The position numbers and the translations under genes are program-made. A DNA stretch of 64,000 nt from Botrytis cinerea B05.10 (Eukaryota > Ascomycota > Leotiomycetes > Helotiales > Sclerotiniaceae), in contig NC_037320.1 of the NCBI RefSeq assembly GCF_000143535.2, forward strand, positions 1,364,001-1,428,000. The letters run 5' to 3'. The notes beneath the pieces were generated by a model. That model did no database searches. It saw nothing but the letters and a program-made list of their open reading frames with translations, and had not been told where the DNA came from. Position 1 is the stretch's first letter. Each line of letters opens with the position of its first letter. Below are positions 36,401-49,933 of this stretch, piece after piece.

Positions 36401-39400
36401 ATCTGGATTTTTTAATATAATAATATAGGGATTAATTAGTTATTTAATATTAAAAAAGAGATTTCAGAAAGTATTAATATTTTAATATTTTGATTTTAAT
36501 TTAATTTATAAAATAAAAATTAACATTTTTTAAAAGGTTTTGAAAAAAATATTATTTTAATAATTTGATTTCAAAAAGAATAGAAAACAAAAATATTAAT
36601 ATTTAATAATATTTTAATCAAAGAAAATATAATTAATAAAATATTGGTATATTATTTATAATTAAGAATTTCTAATAATTATAAAATACTTTAAAAAATA
36701 GAAAAGGTATTTAAAAGAAATATAATTCAATATTAAAGTTATAATCAATTATAATAATTTGAAATATTTTATTTTAATTTAATAATTAGATTAAAAATAA
36801 ATAAAATATATAATATATCTATTTCAATATAATTTCAATATTTATTATTAAAAGAGATTTACTAATCTTATAAATAGATTTAGTAAAAGACTAAACTATA
36901 TAGGTAATAATAAAAATAAAGATATTATTTAACTTTTTATATTTCAAAAGAAAATGAAAGGAAAAGTATATATTAAAATAATAAAAACCTATAAAAGAAG
37001 TTTTGATAAGGAACTGGAATTTATTAAATTTATTAAAGCTATTTTTAATAATATTTTAAAAAGATTAATTATTAATTATATAATAAATTATATTAAGAGT
37101 TTAGGATTTAAAAGGTTTTTAAATGATGATATATTATTCGAATAGATGTAGATTAATATTATAACTAATCTCAATATTCAAGGAGGGAAAGAGAATAAGA
37201 AGAGTTGGGATTTTATTAGTTATAATCTATAATTACTAATAGAAAGTATACTAGCTATTTTAAAGATTCGAATTAGAATGATTATTATAATTACAATTGT
37301 TTATAAGATTAAAATAAAACTATTATTAGAAATCATTTGGATTATATAGAGAATGAATTTGAAATATATAAAGTTTAAAATAAATATTAATTTAAAAAAG
37401 AAATAGAATTTAAAAAATGGAATATTATATATAGATAATTAAATTTTAATATTAAACAATTTTATATTAAAAATAGAATTTTTTTAATTATATTATAATA
37501 ATATATTTGTAAAGTATTTTGATAAAGAAAAAACAGTAGAATTATTGAAATGAAATTATATATGATAGGGAATATAAAAAGAATTTAGAAAATATATAAA
37601 GGAATATAATTTTTATTAATATAATAAAATATAATATTATAAGTTATATAAATAGTTAGAAAGTTTATTATATTTAATTTAGTTTCAATTTAAAATATTA
37701 ATAGATTTTGTAATAGATTTATTATTTATTAAAAACGAAAAAGATAAGAATCGATTTTTCAATAATATCTTAATAATTATAAATAGGTTTATAAAAATGA
37801 TAAAATATATTTTATATTATAAAATAATAGATATTATAGAATTAGTATTCCAATTATAATTTAAGATATTTTCAAAACTTGAAATATTTAAGAATATTGT
37901 ATTTAATAAAGGAATGATTTTTATTAATACTTTTTAATTAATTTTTTATTTTTATATAAAAATAAAAAGGTGTTTTAATATAACTTTTCATTTTTAAATA
38001 AATAAATAAATAAAAAGACAAAACTAAATATTAGAATATTATTTATAAATATATATTGAAAAGGAATAGAAAAAATAAAATCTGAAATTAATTATAATAA
38101 AATTTATATATAATAATTTGATATATTCAAATCTAGAGTATTTACTTTTTTTTATATATTATAATTGTAATTCAAAAGTATTATAAAGTTATAAAATTAT
38201 AGATTTTATGAAGAAAAAATATTAAATATAAAAGAACGAATATAATAATTATAAAAGCTTTAAAATGATTTTAAGGATTTATAAAATAAAATATAATAAA
38301 ATTAAAAGAAATATTATGATAAAAAATATAAATAAATATATTTTGTAATAAGTAATTAAATATTATTTTTAATAAAAAATATTCGAATTAAAAGTAAAGA
38401 AATATAGAAAGAGAAAAATATAAAATGAAAATTAGAATTTTAAATAATATGATTATTTAAGATAAAGGATATCAAAAAAGAATAATTCTTTTCCTTTCAA
38501 TATTAATAATAACAAAAATAAATAACATTTATAATATTTAAAAAAAATATTAAAAAACTTCATACAAATTTTGATATTATTGAAAAGAATTACTAAAATA
38601 ATTTTATTCATTAATTCTTTTTTTAAAAAATTATTTAATAAAAATAATATAAAAAGCTATAATATTATTATATAAATTAATATAATTTTTAATATATTGA
38701 ATTAGTTTTTAAGAATTTTAATATATTATAACTGAATTAATATTAACAAAGTTTAAAGGAAATATAAAGAGAATAATATCAATAGTAATTCAATTATTGA
38801 ATAAATCTATAATCGTTATAATATTTTGAATTATAATTATAAAAGAAAAGGGAATTTGTATTATAAAAGGATTTAAAGATTAATAAATAAAATAATGAAA
38901 TTAAAAAAGATTAATACCTCTTATATTTTGTTATAAATATTATTCTATATAATATAATATATATATATTTAATCTATATTTAAGATATATAAATATTCTA
39001 AATTAAAAAATAAATATTTGATATAACAAAAACAATAATTTTATATTAAAAAATCAATAAAAAAAAAGTATTATAATATAATAAGTAAATTTAATAAAAT
39101 AATTATTATAAAATAGAAAAAAGTATTAAAAAATAAAAGGAAATAAAAAAAACAAAAAAGCTTAATAAAGAAATTATTTTATAAATTCTTATAATTACAA
39201 AAATTATTAATAAAAAAAACAAATAAAAATAAATTAGGATTTCAAATCACATTTAAAAAACTATTATAACAATATAATATTATAATCTAATAATTAAATA
39301 TAAAAATAATAAATTAATAAAAAATAAAACAAGTTTATATTTCAAAAAGAATTTAATAATAATAAATTGAAAATCAAAAAAATAAAACAAAAGGATTATA

Positions 39401-39471
39401 AAATCAAACAAAAAGGTTTTCCAAAATAAAAATATAAAAAAAAATATTATATTATAAAAATACATTTATTA

Positions 39472-39776
39472 AATCAAAACAAATTTAAATCAATCTAAAA
39501 TAAGAACCAAAAATCTATAGCTTAGATAAATATAAAACTTTTATTCAAAAAAACTATAAATTTGATTTGAAAAATTAAATATTAATAATACAATATAAAA
39601 GAATCAAAATATTATTAAACTAATTAATAAAAAGGAATCAATATAAATAAATAATTATATAAAATCTAATATATATCCGAATTTAATTAAGATATATAAT
39701 TAATTTTGATTAAATTGAAATATATTTGATTATTTAAAACCTTTATCCATATATTCCTTATTACAAAGTTCTAATA
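39472..39776 (+). repeat. Right LTR of gypsy element 2
   Basis: About 305 bp and strongly decayed. It aligns with 33573-33897 and 49615-49933 over most of its length. Confidence 0.75.
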
Positions 39777-40429
39777 TATATATTATTAATAAAATCATTT
39801 ATGAATTCGAAAAATTGAATTATATATAAAAATTAAAAAAATCAAAGTTCTTCTTTTTTAATAAATTTAATAATATATATCTCTATTTAATAATTAATAA
39901 TATTCCAAACTTTTTATATTTTATTTTATATTTATTATATCTTTTATTATTGTAAATTAAAAATATATAAAGAATAATTATATATATATAATATAAAAAC
40001 ATACTCAAATAAATAATTAAAAAACTATATAAACAATATCATTTATAATTTTGATTGAAAAATTATGTAAGATTTTTTTTTTTTTTATAATTTAAAGAAT
40101 TAAATCTTTTTTTATATTTATTCATTCAAAATCAACTTTCTTTATTCAAAATCCCTTTTCTAATCCAATCATTCTTTAAATAAAAAATCTATTTTTTCTT
40201 TTATTTTTTCAGAATAATAATTAAATAATAAACTATTATTTTATCGATTTTATTTAATCAATCTATATAACTTTCAATCTTTTATTATTAAATTATAATT
40301 CAAATTTATAATAATAATTATTTATTTTTATTTAAATATATATATATAAATTAAAAAATATCAATATTATATTATGTTATCATTTTTATTTATAAAAATA
40401 ATATTATAAATAATAACTATTAAATATTT
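39777..40429. other. AT-rich sequence without a gene
   Basis: No assignable feature; long T and A runs. Confidence 0.5.
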
Positions 40430-41195
40430 TTATAAAATCTAAAAAAAGATTTCATCCATATATTATATAAAATATATTCTATCTTATACAATTTAATATT
40501 ATAAAATCAAAAAGGAATTAGCTTTAATTTCACTATCATTATTTATTTTATTATAATTATTTAAAAAACTCTAATATAAATATTAATTGAATTTGAACTT
40601 ATTTCTTTAATAAAATGAAATTTTATATATTTATATATTCTATTTTCAATCATTTTATTTCTTTTTAAATTTCTTTCATTTATTCATTCAACTTATCTTT
40701 TAAAATAATCTCAATAAAAATTCTAATATAATTAAAATTTCCTTTTATTTATCAAATCTAAAAACTATAAAGAATAAACTAATTTCATATAAATTTAAAA
40801 GCTTTTTAATATACAATCTTAAATATAATCTCTATTTAATCTTTATATTATTTCTAAAATTCATTCTATAAATATTATTCCTTATATTATCGATATTACA
40901 AATTAATTATTTATATAATATTATCAATATTCACTTAAACTTCTATAAATTCTATATTACTTGATTTCAATTATCTTTTCCAAAATACAAAATCTATTTT
41001 ATATAAAAGCGTTTTAGAAATTGAAAAAGCTATATTGAATAATAATATTTGATATTATATTATATGAAATAAATTTATTATATAATATATATAAAAATAT
41101 AATAAATTCAAATAGAATCAATATAAAATCAAATTATTTTAAAGAAATCAATTATAATTAGAAATCTTTTTTTAATATATAATTCGAAAAGAATA
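40430..41195. repeat. Unclassified RIP-decayed repeat, copy 2 (empty site)
   Basis: Matches 4640-4910 joined to 11228-11735. It carries a single TATTC (about 40680-40684) where copy 1 has the copia insertion. Confidence 0.75.
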
Positions 41196-42578
41196 ATATA
41201 GAAAATCTAATATTCTACTCCTTCTGTATAAATTATATATAAATTTAATCTAATATAATTTTATTTGTCTTTTCAAAAAACGTCTTTTTTTATTAGATTT
41301 GATTTTGCTATTTTATAGTTGAATTTTATTAATTACTAATCAATATTGAATAGATTTTATAAAAAAATATATATACAAAATATATATAAAAATGAGAGAG
41401 ATTCTTATATTCTATTTAATCTTTTTATATAAATGGGTTTTACTAATCTATATAAACACTACCGTTTTATTTATAATATAAAAGAAATATATAATAATAT
41501 CATATATTTCATCAATTATATATTTCAATAGATATCTTATTACTAAAAAAATATAGAATATTAAAGGAAATAAATCTAAATTATTATTTAATTAAGGAAT
41601 ATCCAGAATTAAAAGAAAAAATAAAAAAAATAAAAAATAAAAGTTCTTTTATTATATATAAAATAAAAAAATAGAAAAAGGAATATTTAATTTATTGATA
41701 AAAATGATTAGAAAATTACAATATTTAATTACTAGTATTTTTGAATTTGAAAAATTCATAAAAGATATTCAAATAATATAATCAAAAATAAAAATGAAAA
41801 GAATCTGAAATAATCAAATAGAAAAAAAAAGAATTAGAAAAATCTAACATTTATTTCAAAAAGAAATAAAAGAAATTTTTAATTCAAATTAATATAGAAA
41901 TTAAATATATCCTTATTTTATAAACAAATAAAAGAACTTTTATAATTGCAAAGGAATTGTTATTATAAACCTTACTTATTTGAATAATGAAAATTAATAA
42001 TCTTAAGGATATTATTAAATAGAATTTAAAAACTTAAATTTTAATAAGATTAGATATTCTATATCTATAATTTATATATTAAAGAATCAATTTGAAATAA
42101 AATTGCTTTTTGAAAAATAATAATTCCTTTTCTTTTAATATTAGTAATAACAAGAACAAATAGAATTTACAATATTTAAAAAAAGTATTGAAAGATTTTA
42201 TACAAATTTTGATATTATTGAAAAGAATTATTACGATAATTTCATTCATTAATTCTTTTTTTATAAAATTATTTAATAAAAATAATATAAGGAACTATAA
42301 TACTACTATATAGATTAATATAATCCTTTATATAATAAACTAGCTTTTAAAAATTCTAATATATTATAATAAGATTAATATTAGAAAAATCCAGAAAAAA
42401 TATAAATAAAATAATATCAATAGCAATCCAATTATTGAACAAATCTATAGCTATTATAATATCCCGAATTGTAATTATAAAAGAAAGGGAAATCTATATT
42501 ACAAAAAGATTTAGAAATCAATAAGCAAAATAAAGAAATCAAAAGGATTAATATTCCTTATACCCTATTATAAATATT
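41196..42578 (+). mobile_element. Truncated retroelement, left part, interrupted by copia element 2
   Basis: From about 42120 this matches the 3' kilobase of gypsy element 2 (38461-38941), and it continues beyond the nested copia element at 49064. Earlier, around 41940, a zinc-knuckle-like CYNCKGIG fragment suggests gag. No left LTR is present, so the element is truncated on this side or rearranged. Confidence 0.55.
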
Positions 42579-42741
42579 TATTGGTATCACCATAGGGATA
42601 GTAAAGTCAATATAATACTATGGTTCATACTATTATAATATTACTTAAGGTTTTAAAAGTTAGAATTATAAAATATATTATTGTAATGCCGAAAAGTATT
42701 AACACAAATACTAATACAGTTATATAATTTCTATTTCGATA
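42579..42741 (-). repeat. 3' LTR of copia element 2
   Basis: 163 bp. Its left, outer part keeps normal composition (GGTATCACCATAGGGATAG), while its right part is decayed. Confidence 0.88.
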
Positions 42742-44279
42742 TTGGTAATTCTTTAAAGTTGTTGGTAATATATTCTTTTAGTTAATTCTTTAAATTCCTT
42801 TGTATAATTATTTTCTTTTTTAATTTTATATTTCTTTTATTATATTTTTTAATCTTTATTAATCCATTTTATGATTTTGATTGTAATAGTATTATTATTG
42901 ATTAAATCTTTGAGTGCTTGATATAGTTTTGATTTAATTATTGTGTTTGTAGGGTTAGATTCTTTATTAATTTATTTGATTTTTATAATTTTTTGTTTTT
43001 TATATACTTTCCGAATTGTTATAATATTAATTATTAGTTTCTTTTTATTAGTGATATTAAGTTTTGTGAGATAATTATAAAATAATTTAGAATTGATATA
43101 TATAATTAATAATATTTTGTATATTAAAAAGATTTTATTGATTATATTTTTGATTATTATATTAATATCAAATTCTAAAATTATTTTATAGAGTTCTGAA
43201 GTTAATATATTTTTAATAATTCTTTTACATTTGATTGATAATTAATGGATAATGTTAGTTTTATTGTATTTATTTATTAATATAATAATATATTCTATTT
43301 AAAAGGATAAATCTTTATTATTAGCAAAAGAAGTATTAGTGAATATAATTAATTTGAGAGAATCTATATAGAGTAATATAAATTGTAATCCTCTTTTTAA
43401 ATTGTTGATTTGTTATTAAATACATTTATTAAAGATATTAACATTCTCTTTTTTTAAATTAATTATTTATATAATAAAAGAAAGATTGAAAGTTATTTTT
43501 AATTAATATATAATTGCAATATATACTCTACAAATATATTATATAATATATTAATCCTTTACCATTACTAATTTTTTCAGTTTTTTATAGATTCTATATA
43601 TATCAAAAAATTCTGTTTTAATAAATTGTAAATTCTTGTATTACTTTTATTGATTAAAATAGATTAATCCATTCTCATATTAAATGATTATATCTCTATT
43701 GAATTTAAATAATATTTTTAATATTAATATTTTACATTCTTTTATTATAAACTTTGTATTCTTAAATTCAATTTGTTTACAATCTATAAACTCCTTATTA
43801 ACAACAATAAAAATATCATCCATTTAAAATTTTACAATATTAAATACTATATCATTCTTGATTGTATATAAAAGGTATGAGTTATATATTGATTATATCA
43901 TTTTGAAAACGTCAATATAATATTTGTAGTAGGTGCTGAACCAATGATTGCTTGCTTTCAGGATATTATATAATAATTGTACAATTTATAGGATAAAATC
44001 TTCAGGAATATCTATCTTTGTTGATAGTTATATATAAAATTTTCAAATTAAATTAGATACTGATTATATATATACTTAAATGATATTGCGAATATTTATA
44101 GTTATCTTATTCTTGAATAGCATTATTATTACAAATAGTATAATATATTGATTAATATATTATATAATAAATAATTATATTAAAACAACACTCTTCCTTT
44201 AATCCTTCTATACTTATATAACTAATCAAAACTTTAGGAATATCTTATCGATTTTTTCATTTTTAATTTCATTAATGAA

Positions 44280-44486
44280 TTATAAATTAAATATTCTTAT
44301 ATTCTCAAATACATTTATAAGTTTAACAAATCGAAATATGTTATTTTTTATTAATCCATTGATTTCCTTTTGTTTTGATTCAACGAAAATTGTAGATATC
44401 GGGGATATAGCAATTACTATATAGCATTCAATATATTCGATATTATCAATTTCATCTTCGTTCAAAAAATAAAATGCTAAACTCAA
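44280..44486 (-). pseudogene. Copia reverse transcriptase fragment, element 2
   Basis: 68 open codons: NEDEIDNIEYIECYIVIAIS, then STIFVESKQKEINGLIKNNI, FRFVKLINVFENIRIFNL. This is the first block of the copia RVT_2 domain and is better preserved than the copy near 9340. Downstream on the minus strand it is interrupted. Confidence 0.78.
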
Positions 44487-44645
44487 TAGTGTTTTGTATT
44501 CTTCATTCTTATTAAAAAAGAATATTTATATATTTGTATAAACTTATAATAATTGTATTAATAAAATTCTGATTTATAAAAGACTATAACCCTATAAACC
44601 ATTAGTTTTATTTAAAAAAGGTTTTTCAATATTAAAAGGAAACTA

Positions 44646-44676
44646 TATAACTTTGCAAACTTTTTGTAAAATTATA
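44646..44676. repeat. 31-base near-palindrome, copy 5 of 6
   Basis: At the same place in copia element 2 as the copy at 9125 in element 1. Arms TATAACTTTGCAA and TTGTAAAATTATA. Confidence 0.75.
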
Positions 44677-45791
44677 TTATTAAGGTTTTTTTATAAAATA
44701 ATCTTTTTATTTTTTTATTATATAGATTCAATATGTTCAGATTCTTTTTAAAATCGATTCTGTTTTTCTTAAATATAAGGTTTAATTTAAATAATATAAA
44801 ATTTTGTTAATTCATTTAACAACTTTACAATATATATTTGATCTCTAATGCCTAATAAATGATATAATTCCATTCAATCCTTGTGTTCTCTTTATATCCA
44901 AACCTTCGAATTGATAGATAGATTGTACAAAGCTATTGTAAATAGTTTATTGTGTTGACTTAGTGTATCTGAAATTTATTATATAACCTATAATTTATTA
45001 ATCTTGTTTATCGCTTTTCTAATTGTAAATTATTATTATAGAATTAAAAATGCTGATAAATCAAAATCGATTATTCGAAAATATACTCCAAAAACTAAAA
45101 ATATTAAAATCAATTCATTTAATTCTACAATATTATTTATTACCTTCACAACTATTTATAATATTATTTCCTTTATTACTAAACTTTTCAATTTATTAAT
45201 AATAATGGCATATACACACTTAATAATTATATAATATTATTCAATTATACCAATTAATTAATAAATTTTAATTAGAATACTTTTTATCTTTATCGATATA
45301 ATTACTATATATTAAATAAATTTCTTATTAATAAAATTCTTTTCAATATTATATATAATATAATTCAATAGATTGATATAAATATTCATCTAATATTTCC
45401 TAAATATATCAAATATATACTTTATATTGATATTCATTAATTATTATATTATTTGAAATTATATACCTTTATTGATAATATATAGAATTGAATTAATATT
45501 GATATATATTATATCTATTATAATAAAATAATTGAAATCGATATCATTTTTTAGATTGAATTTGAATCGATTAGATAATTTACCATATTTCTGATAATAT
45601 TAATAGAACTTGATAAGTTTATCAATCTTTTATTATAAGACATTACTATAACTAGCTTATTATAATATTTATAAGAATTTATAAATTAATGGATAGCCAA
45701 AGCAATAATATAGACATTATAATTCTATATTAATAAGATAGTATTCATTATTATTAATAATTTGTTATATGAATTGTTGTACATTTATATG

Positions 45792-46073
45792 TTACAGAAG
45801 TATTACATATTTGTTTCGGTGAATATATAAAAAGCTCCTTTCTATTTTATTTATTACTATTATATTAATAATATTATTATAGTATATGCCAAATTTGTTT
45901 ATATCTTTAAATAATAATAAAAATAGAATCTCCATATTTATTATATAGAATTTGATAATTCCCAATAGTAAATCGAAATGAAATGAGTTTATTAATTTAG
46001 TTCTATCGATTCCGAATACTACATTGGCAACTCCCATTTTGCTTTTGTTCAGTAGTACATTTTCAATAATCAT
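45792..46073 (-). pseudogene. Copia protease/pre-integrase fragment, element 2
   Basis: 93 open codons including VANVVFGIDRTKLINSFHFD and LLLFKDINKFGIYYNNIINI, the same block as 7728-7985. It keeps more of the family glycines and valines than copy 1. Confidence 0.78.
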
Positions 46074-48527
46074 CTTATATACTATATATTACTTATAGCT
46101 AATCATAAACCATTCTATAACAGTTATATCAATAATAATATCTTGGAATTCCTTTGTATCATATTTGTTAATGTAGATCGTTCTCTTTTTACGAATTTGA
46201 TATATCAGAGTATATTTAAAAATCTTATTATTTAGATTTATTATAATCTCTTTGTTATTTATAGATTCAGTATGGGTAATAAAATTTGAATATGATTCTT
46301 GTATAAATAATTCTTATAATTCGAATTGTATAAAATAGATTACTATTTTGCTATTAATATCCAGATTAGTATCTTTATTATTATCTTGATTAGATTCTTT
46401 ATATTCAATAAAGAATTGTTTAAAGCTTTTATTAAAGTTGTTTCTATTTTTGAATTGCTTTTTATATTTACTTTTTAATTTATCACACTTCTTTTTATTG
46501 TACCGAATCAATTAATAATCTTCTTTTTTATAAATAAAGTATTTCTTTTTTATTTATAATTTGAATAGATAATAATTGTTATATTCGAAATCTTTTTAAT
46601 TATATTTACCTCAATTATATTAATATTTACAATTGATATAGAATATTGTAATTTCATTTATATAAAATTGTTTTTATATTATTATAGTTGATTATAACTT
46701 TTTAAAAAGATTTGATATATTTTTTATAGGGTGAAAGTAAATAATAGAATATATTAATACTAATATATATATATTAACGATTTTTTGATATAATAATTTA
46801 TTAATTCTCATCATTGAACTAAATCCCTTATATAAATAATGAAGCTTTATTATTATCAATTATAAACAATAACTTATCAACTTGCTAATATTATTTAATT
46901 CTATTATAATACTTTTAAATGTAATACCTTTCTATTACTGTATAAAATTGTATTTGTATTTTAGATCTTTGAATATAATCTTCATTATTTGATAGATCTT
47001 TTTTATTATATCAGATATATTATTTAAATTTATATAATAAAAGTTGAATACAACTTCGATGAATATTATAGAGAATACTTTTGATAATAGATATTCAAAT
47101 AAATCGATTCATTAATAATTATTAATAAATATTGAATATTTATAAATGAAATTGTTATCCTGTTTACTATACTTATCAACTTTCTTATAAAGTTTTGTAG
47201 GATTTTCTAATAATTATTCAATATTGATAACTCTTTATAATATTCTAAATAAATCATTTTAAATATTATCATTATATTCAAGATTATCTTTATTATATCC
47301 TCCTCTATTCCTTTCACTATTATTACTTCTATTACCATCACTAAAACCATCATTATTACCACTCGGTTTTCTATCCAAATATTTGTTCCAATATATATAT
47401 TAATATATATATTACTAATTCAAATTATATTGATTATAATACTATTTTTATTATTGAAATGACTATTATAATAATAAATTATTATAATAAAAAGATAATA
47501 CTCCCAAAGATTGATCAAAATTGATTCAAAGTGGTTCTAATATTAAACCAATGAATTCTTAAAATATTAAAAATAATAATGATTTTTTGGAATTATAATA
47601 TTAATATACAATTGATTCACTTTCTAATGCAAAGTTTAAAAGTTATAAGAATGTCTTTCATTATAAAAATATCTTTGATTATAATTCTATTAATACCTTA
47701 TATTCAATATTAATATCTTTATTTTTATTAATTCTATTCAATCACTATAATATAAAAAATAATTATAATAAAATATATATATTAAACTCTAAAGGATTAG
47801 TGTGTAGGTTCTTTATTCAAAATATCTTAAGGTTTTCAAATAATACACATAGTTTTTTATATAATTTTGATAAAACATATATATTAAATTCTAAAGAATT
47901 GATATACAAGTCCTTTATTCGAGGCATTTTGGGGTTTCCGAGTGGTATATATAGTTTTTCAATTATAATTCTCTATTATATACTTATCAATCGAAATACA
48001 AATTCCTTTTCAGAAATCACTTTAATAATCTCCTTAAATATTTATACTCTATAAGATAATTAATATATATCAACTAAAACTTTATAAACTAATCGAATTA
48101 TATATTCTTTTGATTTATTGATATACATTTTATACAAATGTAATTTATACTTAAGCTTATATAAAATATATATACTAATTTATAAAAAATGTATTAATAT
48201 AAATCTATTAAATGTAAAATAATAGTTTAATTACAATTCTTGATTGTAATATTCCTAATACTAATATTCATAAACCTTATATTTAATAAAATCTTTAATC
48301 TCTTTTACATTCACATTTTGTATATTAATAAAATAATTTATTTATTTTTATAATAACTTCTTATATTTTTTAATTATAATAACCAATACCATTTTCGATT
48401 TAATATTTGAAATAGGATTTTTAAGGATATCTTTTTTTATCTAAAGGAATTCTAAAAAAACTCCTACCATTTTATAAATAATAAATGAATAATAATAAAG
48501 AGATCGATAATATAAATATAAATAAGA

Positions 48528-48558
48528 TATAACTTCACAAAAAGTTTGTAAAATTATA
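48528..48558. repeat. 31-base near-palindrome, copy 6 of 6
   Basis: In the 5' leader of copia element 2, matching the position of the copy at 5345 in element 1. Confidence 0.75.
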
Positions 48559-48900
48559 TTACATATAATATTATTGAATTCAAATTAATACTACTAATTT
48601 CTATTTTTTTAATATACATTATAAAAAAAATCGAATATAAATTAAAATTAATATAAGAATTATCATTATATTACCAACTTCTTTCAATAATACAAATATC
48701 AAATTATATTAGATTAATATTTATATAAGAACTACCACCACATTATTATCAATTTTTATTTATATAAAAACAAATATCAAACCATAATAAATTAATACAA
48801 AAGCTTATATCTCTTTAAAGAAATATTAATCTTAATTATAAATACATATTACACTTGAAATTAAAATACTAAACTTCTAATCTATAATATTACTAATCAA

Positions 48901-49063
48901 TATTAATATTATTATAAGAATAATGAAATCAATATAATATTATAATTTATACTATTATAATATTACTTAGAATTCTAAAAGTTAGAACTACAAAACATAT
49001 TACTATAATACTGAAAGGCGTTAGCGCAAGTGTTAGCACGATCACATGATCCCTATCCCGATA
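48901..49063 (-). repeat. 5' LTR of copia element 2
   Basis: 163 bp. Its right, outer part keeps G/C (GGCGTTAGCGCAAGTGTTAG, then GATCCCTATCCCG); its left part is decayed. Confidence 0.88.
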
Positions 49064-49614
49064 ATATTATTTTATATAATATAATATATATATATCCAAT
49101 CTATATTCAAAACATACAAATAATTCAATTCGAGAAATAAATATTTGATATAATGAAAACAATAATTTTATATTAGAAAATCAATAAAAAAAAGATATTA
49201 TAAAATTATAAATAAATTTTATAAAATAACCATTAGAAAATAAAATAAAGTATTAAAGAATAAAAGAAAATAAAAAAAACAGAAAAAGCTTTATAGGAAA
49301 ACTATTTTATAAATTATTATAATCACAGAAATTATTAATAGAAAAAGCGAACAAAAGCAAACCAAAATTTTAAATCATATTTAAAAAAAATTATTAAAAC
49401 AATATAATATTATAATCTAATAATCAAATACAAAAATAATAAATTAATAAAAAATAAAACAAACTCATATTTTAAAAAGGATTTGAATATAATAAATCGA
49501 AAATCAAAAAAACAAAATGAAAAGATTATAAAATAATAAAACAAAAAAACCTTCGAAAATAAAAATACAAAAAGGAATAGGATATTACAAAAATATATTT
49601 ATTAAGTCAAAACA
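49064..49614 (+). mobile_element. Truncated retroelement, right part
   Basis: Continues the element interrupted at 42578 and matches 38942-39470 of gypsy element 2. It runs directly into an LTR at 49615. Confidence 0.65.
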
Positions 49615-49933
49615 AATTTAAATCAATTTAAAATAAAGGCTAAAAATTTATAATTTGAATAAATATAAAACTTTTATTCAAAAAAGTTATAAATTTGATT
49701 TGAAAAGTTAAATATTAATAATATAAAATAAAATAGAGGAATTAAAATATTATTAAATTAATTAATAAATAGGAGTTAATATAAATAATTAATTATATAA
49801 AGCTTAATATATATTTAGATTTGATTAGAATATATGATTAGTTTGAATCAAATTGGAATTTACTTAATTACTTAAGGCTCTTATCTTCTATTCAGAACCT
49901 ATCTGATATATTCCCTACTATAGAACCCTGACA
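49615..49933 (+). repeat. LTR of the truncated gypsy element
   Basis: About 319 bp, aligned with 33573-33897 and 39472-39776. Its right edge is the best preserved of the three (CTATAGAACCCTGACA). Confidence 0.78.

Larger units (their letters stand above)
33573..39776 (+). mobile_element. Ty3/gypsy element 2 with LTRs, RIP-decayed
   Basis: A 6.2-kb element with LTRs at 33573-33897 and 39472-39776, and TATAT on both sides (33568-33572 and 39777-39781; weak alone in AT-rich DNA). Reading through stops on the plus strand gives a gag with a decayed zinc-knuckle near 34635, a protease region, reverse transcriptase around 35720-36400, and probably integrase after 37400. An open piece at 36954-37145 lies between them but is not recognisable. 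The last 1 kb (38461-39470) is shared with 42120-42578 plus 49064-49610, the segment interrupted by the nested copia element. Confidence 0.8.
42579..49063 (-). mobile_element. Ty1/copia element 2, nested, minus strand, RIP-inactivated
   Basis: A 6485-bp element with 163-bp LTRs at 42579-42741 and 48901-49063 and an ATATT duplication (42574-42578 and 49064-49068). Same family as 4911-11222. On the minus strand it has gag (about 48400-46500), protease region (46073-45792), integrase (about 45550-45150), reverse transcriptase (about 44490-43700) and RNase H (about 43260-42850). The uninterrupted paralogue at 38930-38945 shows a single ATATT. All pieces are broken. Confidence 0.92.

Noticed and set aside
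39280..39465. Phenylalanine-rich minus-strand frame resembling a membrane protein
   Set aside because: It is an A/T run in the decayed 3' part of gypsy element 2; the hydrophobicity comes from T-rich codons.
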